A DNA stretch of 35,151 nucleotides, taken from positions 1 through 35,151 of the forward strand of contig JALOQX010000019.1 of the NCBI GenBank assembly GCA_025459265.1. The letters run 5' to 3'. The notes under the pieces were generated by a model. That model was not told the DNA's origin. It saw only the letters and a list, made by a program, of their open reading frames with translations, and did no database searches. This DNA comes from Pirellulaceae bacterium (lineage in GTDB: Bacteria > Planctomycetota > Planctomycetia > Pirellulales > Pirellulaceae). This document shows positions 32,821 through 35,151 of the stretch, piece by piece. Made by a program: the position numbers and the translations under genes. Each line of letters opens with the position of its first letter. The first letter of the stretch is position 1.

Positions 32821-34578
32821 ATGGATGACACGAGCAAACGGTGGCGGTTTCCGCAGCATGATCCGGATCGCATCGCCGCACTGGAAACGCGCGCGAGCAT
32901 TTCGCCGATTCTCGCCCAGCTCTTGATCGGCCGGGGCATCGCCAGTCTCGATCAGGTGCGCGCGTTCCTGGATATGAAGCTGACGAATCTGCGCGAGCCG
33001 GACCTGTTGCCCGGCCTGCCCGAGGCGGCCGATCGCATCTTGGCCGCCATCCGCGCGCGCCGGCGCATCATGGTCTACGGGGACTATGACGCCGACGGCA
33101 TGACCGCCACGGCACTGCTGGTCAACTGCGTGCGGCTGTTGGGCGGGGACGTCGGGTCCCACGTTCCCAATCGGTTGGACGAAGGCTACGGGTTGAACGA
33201 CGACGCGCTGCGCACGCTGGCCCGGGACGGCGCCTCCCTGGTGATTTCAGTGGATTGCGGCATCACCAGCGTGCAGCAGGCCGAGACGGCGCGCGACGCC
33301 GGCCTGGAGCTGATCATTACGGATCACCACGAATTGGCCGAAGAGCTGCCGCGCGCGGCGGCGATTGTGCACCCGCGTCTGCCTGGTTCGCGGTATCCAT
33401 TCGGCGGTCTGTGCGGCGCGGGTGTGGCGTTCAAGCTGGCCTGGGCGTTGTGCCAGCGTGCGAGCAGCTCGCAGAAGGTCTCGCCGCACATGCGGGATTA
33501 CCTGCTCGCCGCGCTCGGACTGGCGGCGATCGGCACGATCGCGGACGTCGTGCCGCTGCTGGATGAGAACCGGATTCTGGTGCACCACGGTCTGGCGAGC
33601 CTGTCTCAGACGCCGCTAGTCGGCCTGGCCGCCCTGCTGGCCGTGACGCAGCTGAGCGAGCGGTCGCGGCTGACGAGCGAAGATATGGGTTTCACGTTGG
33701 CCCCGCGGCTCAACGCCGCCGGCCGCCTGGGCCAGGCCGCGCTCGGCGTGGAACTGCTCACCACGCAGGACGCGGAGCGTGCAACGACGCTGGCACAGTA
33801 CATCGATCGGCTCAACGGGAACCGGGAAACACTCGAACGCAGTATCTTCCTGGCAGCCAATAAGGTGGCCCGCGAGGAGTTCGACCCGCCACACGACCCG
33901 GCACTCGTGCTGGCCGGAGTCGGCTGGCACGCCGGCGTGATCGGCATCGTCGCCGGTCGGCTGGCCGAGAAGTATCATCGGCCGGTGGTGATGATTTCGC
34001 TGGACCCGGTCAGCGGCCGGCCCGGGGTCGGCTCGGCGCGCAGTGCGGGGGGGTTGGATCTGCATCAGGCCTTGTCGGCGTGCCGGGATCATCTGGTGAG
34101 CTTCGGCGGGCACGCCGCGGCCGCCGGATTGCGGATCGACGCCGCGCGGGTCGACGCGTTCCGGGCGGATTTCTGCGAGTTCGTGGCGAGCGAGGTCTGC
34201 GACGCGAACCGTGTGGCCGAGATCCGCATTGATGCCGAGGCGCCGTTGAGCCAGCTGACGCTGCGTACCGTGGAGCAGATCGAGCAGATGGCACCGTTTG
34301 GGGCGGGCAATCCGCGTCCGGTGCTGTGTGCCAGCGGCGTGGAGCTGGCCGAGCCGCCCAAGCGGATGGGCGGGGGCGAGCGGCATTTTTCGGGACGGGT
34401 GAGCCAACACGGCGTGACGCTGCGGTCGGTCGCGTTCGGCCAGGGTGAGTGGGTCGACGCGCTGGGGGACCACGCCGCGCCCCTGGACATTGCCTATCGC
34501 CCGGTGATCAACGATTTCCGGGGGCGCCGCAGCGTCGAGCTGCACCTGGTGGACTGGCGCCGCGCGGTCGCCGGATAA
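32821..34578 (+). CDS. recJ: Single-stranded-DNA-specific exonuclease RecJ
   Basis: 585 residues, the usual size. This 5'-3' exonuclease of the DHH superfamily works in RecF-pathway recombination, base excision and mismatch repair. Catalytic motif I is MVYGDYDADGMTA (Asp88, Asp90 and Asp92), motif III DHH at 168-170 (ITDHHE), and later FGGLCGAGVAFKLAWAL. DHHA1 motif GGHAAAAGLRI (SFGGHA) is present in the C-terminal half, followed by the OB-fold domain ending VELHLVDWRRAVAG. Its start ATG 32821 has only weak upstream purines. It follows rpmG directly and may be co-transcribed with it. The stop is 203 bases before tRNA-Pro. All expected motifs are intact. Confidence 0.96.
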   Translation: MDDTSKRWRFPQHDPDRIAALETRASISPILAQLLIGRGIASLDQVRAFLDMKLTNLREPDLLPGLPEAADRILAAIRARRRIMVYGDYDADGMTATALLVNCVRLLGGDVGSHVPNRLDEGYGLNDDALRTLARDGASLVISVDCGITSVQQAETARDAGLELIITDHHELAEELPRAAAIVHPRLPGSRYPFGGLCGAGVAFKLAWALCQRASSSQKVSPHMRDYLLAALGLAAIGTIADVVPLLDENRILVHHGLASLSQTPLVGLAALLAVTQLSERSRLTSEDMGFTLAPRLNAAGRLGQAALGVELLTTQDAERATTLAQYIDRLNGNRETLERSIFLAANKVAREEFDPPHDPALVLAGVGWHAGVIGIVAGRLAEKYHRPVVMISLDPVSGRPGVGSARSAGGLDLHQALSACRDHLVSFGGHAAAAGLRIDAARVDAFRADFCEFVASEVCDANRVAEIRIDAEAPLSQLTLRTVEQIEQMAPFGAGNPRPVLCASGVELAEPPKRMGGGERHFSGRVSQHGVTLRSVAFGQGEWVDALGDHAAPLDIAYRPVINDFRGRRSVELHLVDWRRAVAG

Positions 34579-34676
34579 CGACGCGGGGGGGACGTCCCCG
34601 TCCGCCTGCGTCATGACCGACGCAGATCTCGGTCCCACCGGAGTTGGCCACCGAGCCGCCCCGCCGGGCATCGCCG

Positions 34677-34705
34677 TTGCCCGTTCTGTCCCGGGCGTGT
34701 AGGAT
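34677..34705 (+). promoter_or_regulatory. Putative promoter upstream of tRNA-Pro
   Basis: TTGCCC at 34677-34682 and TAGGAT at 34700-34705, separated by exactly 17 bases; each matches the sigma-70 consensus at 4 of 6 positions. The predicted start would be about 70 bases before the tRNA, giving a leader that includes an 8-base inverted repeat. Confidence 0.45.
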
Positions 34706-34711
34706 AGGGGC

Positions 34712-34766
34712 CTTGGACGGCACGACCAACCGGGGCCGCAACGTTTCGGTGTTACGAACGTCCAAG
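34712..34766 (+). other. 8-base inverted repeat in the tRNA leader
   Basis: CTTGGACG (34712-34719) pairs perfectly with CGTCCAAG (34759-34766), enclosing 39 bases. The right arm ends 15 bases before the tRNA. It could fold in a precursor transcript and influence 5' processing, or be coincidental. Confidence 0.3.
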
Positions 34767-34781
34767 AGTAGAAACTCCTTG

Positions 34782-34858
<77 letters not shown>

Positions 34859-34922
34859 AGTAGTAAAACTCGCTGAATCCACAACTTAGGATACCTGCCG
34901 GCGGTCGGCAGTGCAGCCCAGA

Positions 34923-34965
34923 GTTTCCACAGCATCCGGTAGCCTACCGGATGTGGGATGGAAAC
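34923..34965 (+). repeat. Two-tier hairpin abutting the integrase ribosome-binding site
   Basis: Outer stem GTTTCCA (34923-34929) with TGGAAAC (34959-34965); inner stem CATCCGGTA (34933-34941) with TACCGGATG (34945-34953), loop GCC; small asymmetric internal loop. The Shine-Dalgarno GGAGG begins at the next base (34966). It may control translation, act as a terminator for tRNA readthrough, or serve as recombination DNA. Confidence 0.75.
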
Positions 34966-34977
34966 GGAGGTTGCACC

Positions 34978-35151
34978 ATGCCGAAGCCCATCTCATCTGG
35001 CCCATCTGCCCGGAGAATCCCGAGCTACCGTCGGCACAAACCCACGGGGCAAGCGGTGGTCACACTCAACGGTCGGGACATGTACCTGGGCAAGTGGAAC
35101 TCCACCCCCAGCCGTGCAGAGTACGACCGCATGATCGGCCAATGGCTGGCT
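34978..35151 (+). CDS. Tyrosine recombinase/site-specific integrase, 5' part (runs off the window)
   Basis: 58 codons are visible. After a short basic leader comes IPSYRRHKPTGQAVVTLNGR, then DMYLGKWNSTPSRAEYDRMI. This is the N-terminal arm-type DNA-binding segment of a tyrosine recombinase family very common in planctomycetes; the core-binding and catalytic domains lie beyond the window. ATG 34978 has GGAGG 7 bases upstream. The gene points away from tRNA-Pro and is preceded by a strong hairpin. The tRNA-adjacent position suggests an integrated element whose attachment site is the tRNA 3' end, but planctomycete chromosomes also carry many stand-alone copies. Catalytic residues cannot be checked here. 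Confidence 0.85.
   Translation, partial: MPKPISSGPSARRIPSYRRHKPTGQAVVTLNGRDMYLGKWNSTPSRAEYDRMIGQWLA

Overview
The window is high-GC bacterial chromosome that most likely comes from a planctomycete (Planctomycetota; Pirellulales-like, order uncertain). This is inferred from gene content: a tandem DUF1080 lipoprotein, two secreted squalene-cyclase-fold paralogs with a TonB/TolA-like N-terminal helix, an HDOD-histidine kinase, an HTH-receiver fusion regulator, a short dispersed repeat encoding GEAPAEP-like peptides in one frame, and an integrase N-terminus of a type common in planctomycetes. No ribosomal RNA is present to fix the taxonomy.

Layout. 1-2.2 kb: a two-gene signalling unit (HTH-receiver protein, then HDOD-histidine kinase). 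2.2-3.3 kb: a small secreted protein, a candidate terminator and a tandem repeat array. 3.3-14.1 kb: an isoprenoid/hopanoid block. ispH points left; hpnC-hpnD point right and overlap by 4 nt. Facing them is a leftward run: GT-C glycosyltransferase, shc, hpnH, hpnG, hpnE. Together these cover HMBPP to IPP/DMAPP, farnesyl-PP to squalene by the HpnCDE route, squalene to hopene, and the first two side-chain steps (adenosylhopane, then ribosylhopane). 14.2-21 kb: a DHDPS/NAL-family aldolase, a CBS-pair protein, the DUF1080 lipoprotein, three small hypothetical proteins, a 2-Cys peroxiredoxin, a lone Flp-type pilin and a membrane GGDEF protein. 21.3-25.3 kb: a GlmU-like left-handed beta-helix protein, metF, and a principal-type sigma-70 factor with an Asp-Glu-His triplet repeat. 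25.6-28.1 kb: hypothetical proteins, an enoyl-CoA hydratase-family protein, inverted-repeat elements and an OmpH/Skp-like chaperone. 28.4-32.3 kb: a leftward unit of two cyclase-fold paralogs with a HisA-like gene coupled to the second by a 4-nt overlap. 32.6-35.15 kb: rpmG, recJ, tRNA-Pro(CGG), a hairpin and the start of a tyrosine recombinase that runs off the window.

The clearest functional unit is the hopanoid block. Less understood and more interesting are the HisA-like/cyclase-fold unit, the HTH-receiver plus HDOD-kinase pair, the acidic-histidine repeat in the sigma factor, and the tRNA-adjacent integrase with a strong hairpin directly against its ribosome-binding site. Starts were chosen from ribosome-binding sites, family N-termini and gene overlaps. 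Functional calls rest on motif recognition by eye; no database search was run.
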